Assembly: GCA_913778765.1 (NCBI GenBank)
Contig: CAJYXO010000276.1
Location: 1 to 35,417 of the forward strand
Direction: 5' to 3'
Source: an uncultured Massilia sp.
GTDB taxonomy: Bacteria; Pseudomonadota; Gammaproteobacteria; Burkholderiales; Burkholderiaceae_D
DNA: 35,417 nucleotides
Under the pieces are notes generated by a model, which was not told the origin of the DNA, did not search any database, and saw nothing but the letters and a program-made list of their open reading frames with translations. Both the position numbers and the translations under genes were made by a program. Shown here in pieces: positions 35,197-35,417 of the stretch. Each line of letters opens with the position of its first letter. Positions within the stretch are counted from its first letter, which is position 1.

Positions 35197-35417
35197 TTAG
35201 CGGTAGCGTCGATGAAAGCGGCTGCCCAGCCGGGTCAACACCTCGTACCCGATCGTCCCGGCCTCGCGCGCCACATCGTCCACGGTCTGCGCATCGCCCA
35301 GCAGCTCGACCTCGCAACCCGGCTGCACCCGCGCCTCCGGAATCCCGGTCACGTCCAGGGTGATCGAATCCATCGACACCCGCCCGGCCACCGGCACCCG
35401 CACGCCGTCGATGAAGG
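35197..35417 (-). CDS. alr: Alanine racemase, C-terminal end
   Basis: Only the last 70 or so residues are present; the gene continues beyond the window's right edge. The visible sequence has VPVAGRVSMDSITLDV, a GCEVELLG strand, and VDDVAREAGTIGYEVLTRLGSRF, the conserved C-terminal blocks of alanine racemase. The methionine of the SMD motif sits next to the active-site tyrosine from the other subunit. The enzyme interconverts L- and D-alanine with PLP for cell-wall synthesis. It ends with TAA directly at the dyad element shared with polB. Confidence 0.92.
   Translation of the reverse strand, partial: FIDGVRVPVAGRVSMDSITLDVTGIPEARVQPGCEVELLGDAQTVDDVAREAGTIGYEVLTRLGSRFHRRYR

Overview
The window is about 35 kb of high-GC DNA packed with genes in alternating blocks. 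The gene set suggests a soil or plant-associated betaproteobacterium of the Oxalobacteraceae (Massilia, Telluria, Duganella or Janthinobacterium type). It combines a CqsA/LqsA-type (Janthinobacterium 'Jqs'-like) signalling locus, a TonB-linked pectin locus and a betaproteobacterial housekeeping set. The placement is inferred from gene content, not from a marker gene. I saw no rRNA, tRNA, CRISPR array or insertion sequence.

Left part (1-8.9 kb): the 3' part of lldD (L-lactate dehydrogenase), a TSUP permease, a convergent PhaC-like serine hydrolase, and a small DUF2784 membrane protein. Next comes a minus-strand stress cluster, universal stress protein > hemerythrin-like protein > universal stress protein, headed by a perfect FNR/ANR box. 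The hemerythrin-like gene appears frameshifted, so that as written it stays open into the second Usp. A flavin reductase, an antibiotic-biosynthesis-monooxygenase-like protein and the malic enzyme MaeB follow.

Central part (8.9-21.9 kb): a pectin utilisation locus. It encodes two GH28 polygalacturonases (one fused to a CE8 pectin methylesterase), a CE12-type acetylesterase, a TonB-dependent receptor, a DUF4861 protein, a GH105 unsaturated-uronyl hydrolase, an alpha/beta hydrolase and an FCD-type GntR regulator. The two minus-strand transcription units (GH105-DUF4861 and receptor-CE12-GH28/CE8-GH28) start at nearly identical promoter-operator modules. Each has two TGGT-N3-(A/T)CCA sites with centres 19 bp apart, overlapping a TAGAAT -10 element. 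A single related site lies ahead of the GntR gene. The cluster therefore looks like a self-contained regulon: the receptor imports pectin oligomers, the periplasmic or secreted enzymes de-esterify and cleave them, GH105 trims the ends, and the GntR protein probably senses a uronate-derived metabolite. zwf lies beside it.

Right part (23.6-35.4 kb): a DMT-family exporter with a clear intrinsic terminator, then a Cqs/Lqs/Jqs-like quorum-sensing locus. This has a membrane histidine kinase overlapping a response regulator with an enlarged receiver domain, divergent from a CqsA-type alpha-hydroxyketone synthase. Downstream of the synthase, in the same direction, is a tightly packed trio: SAM methyltransferase, DUF2156 (MprF C-terminal-like) protein and a fatty acyl-CoA reductase-like protein. 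This is the best candidate in the window for an undescribed pathway. The window closes with a DUF455 ferritin-like gene one base ahead of polB (DNA polymerase II), a large dyad element, and the 3' end of alr.
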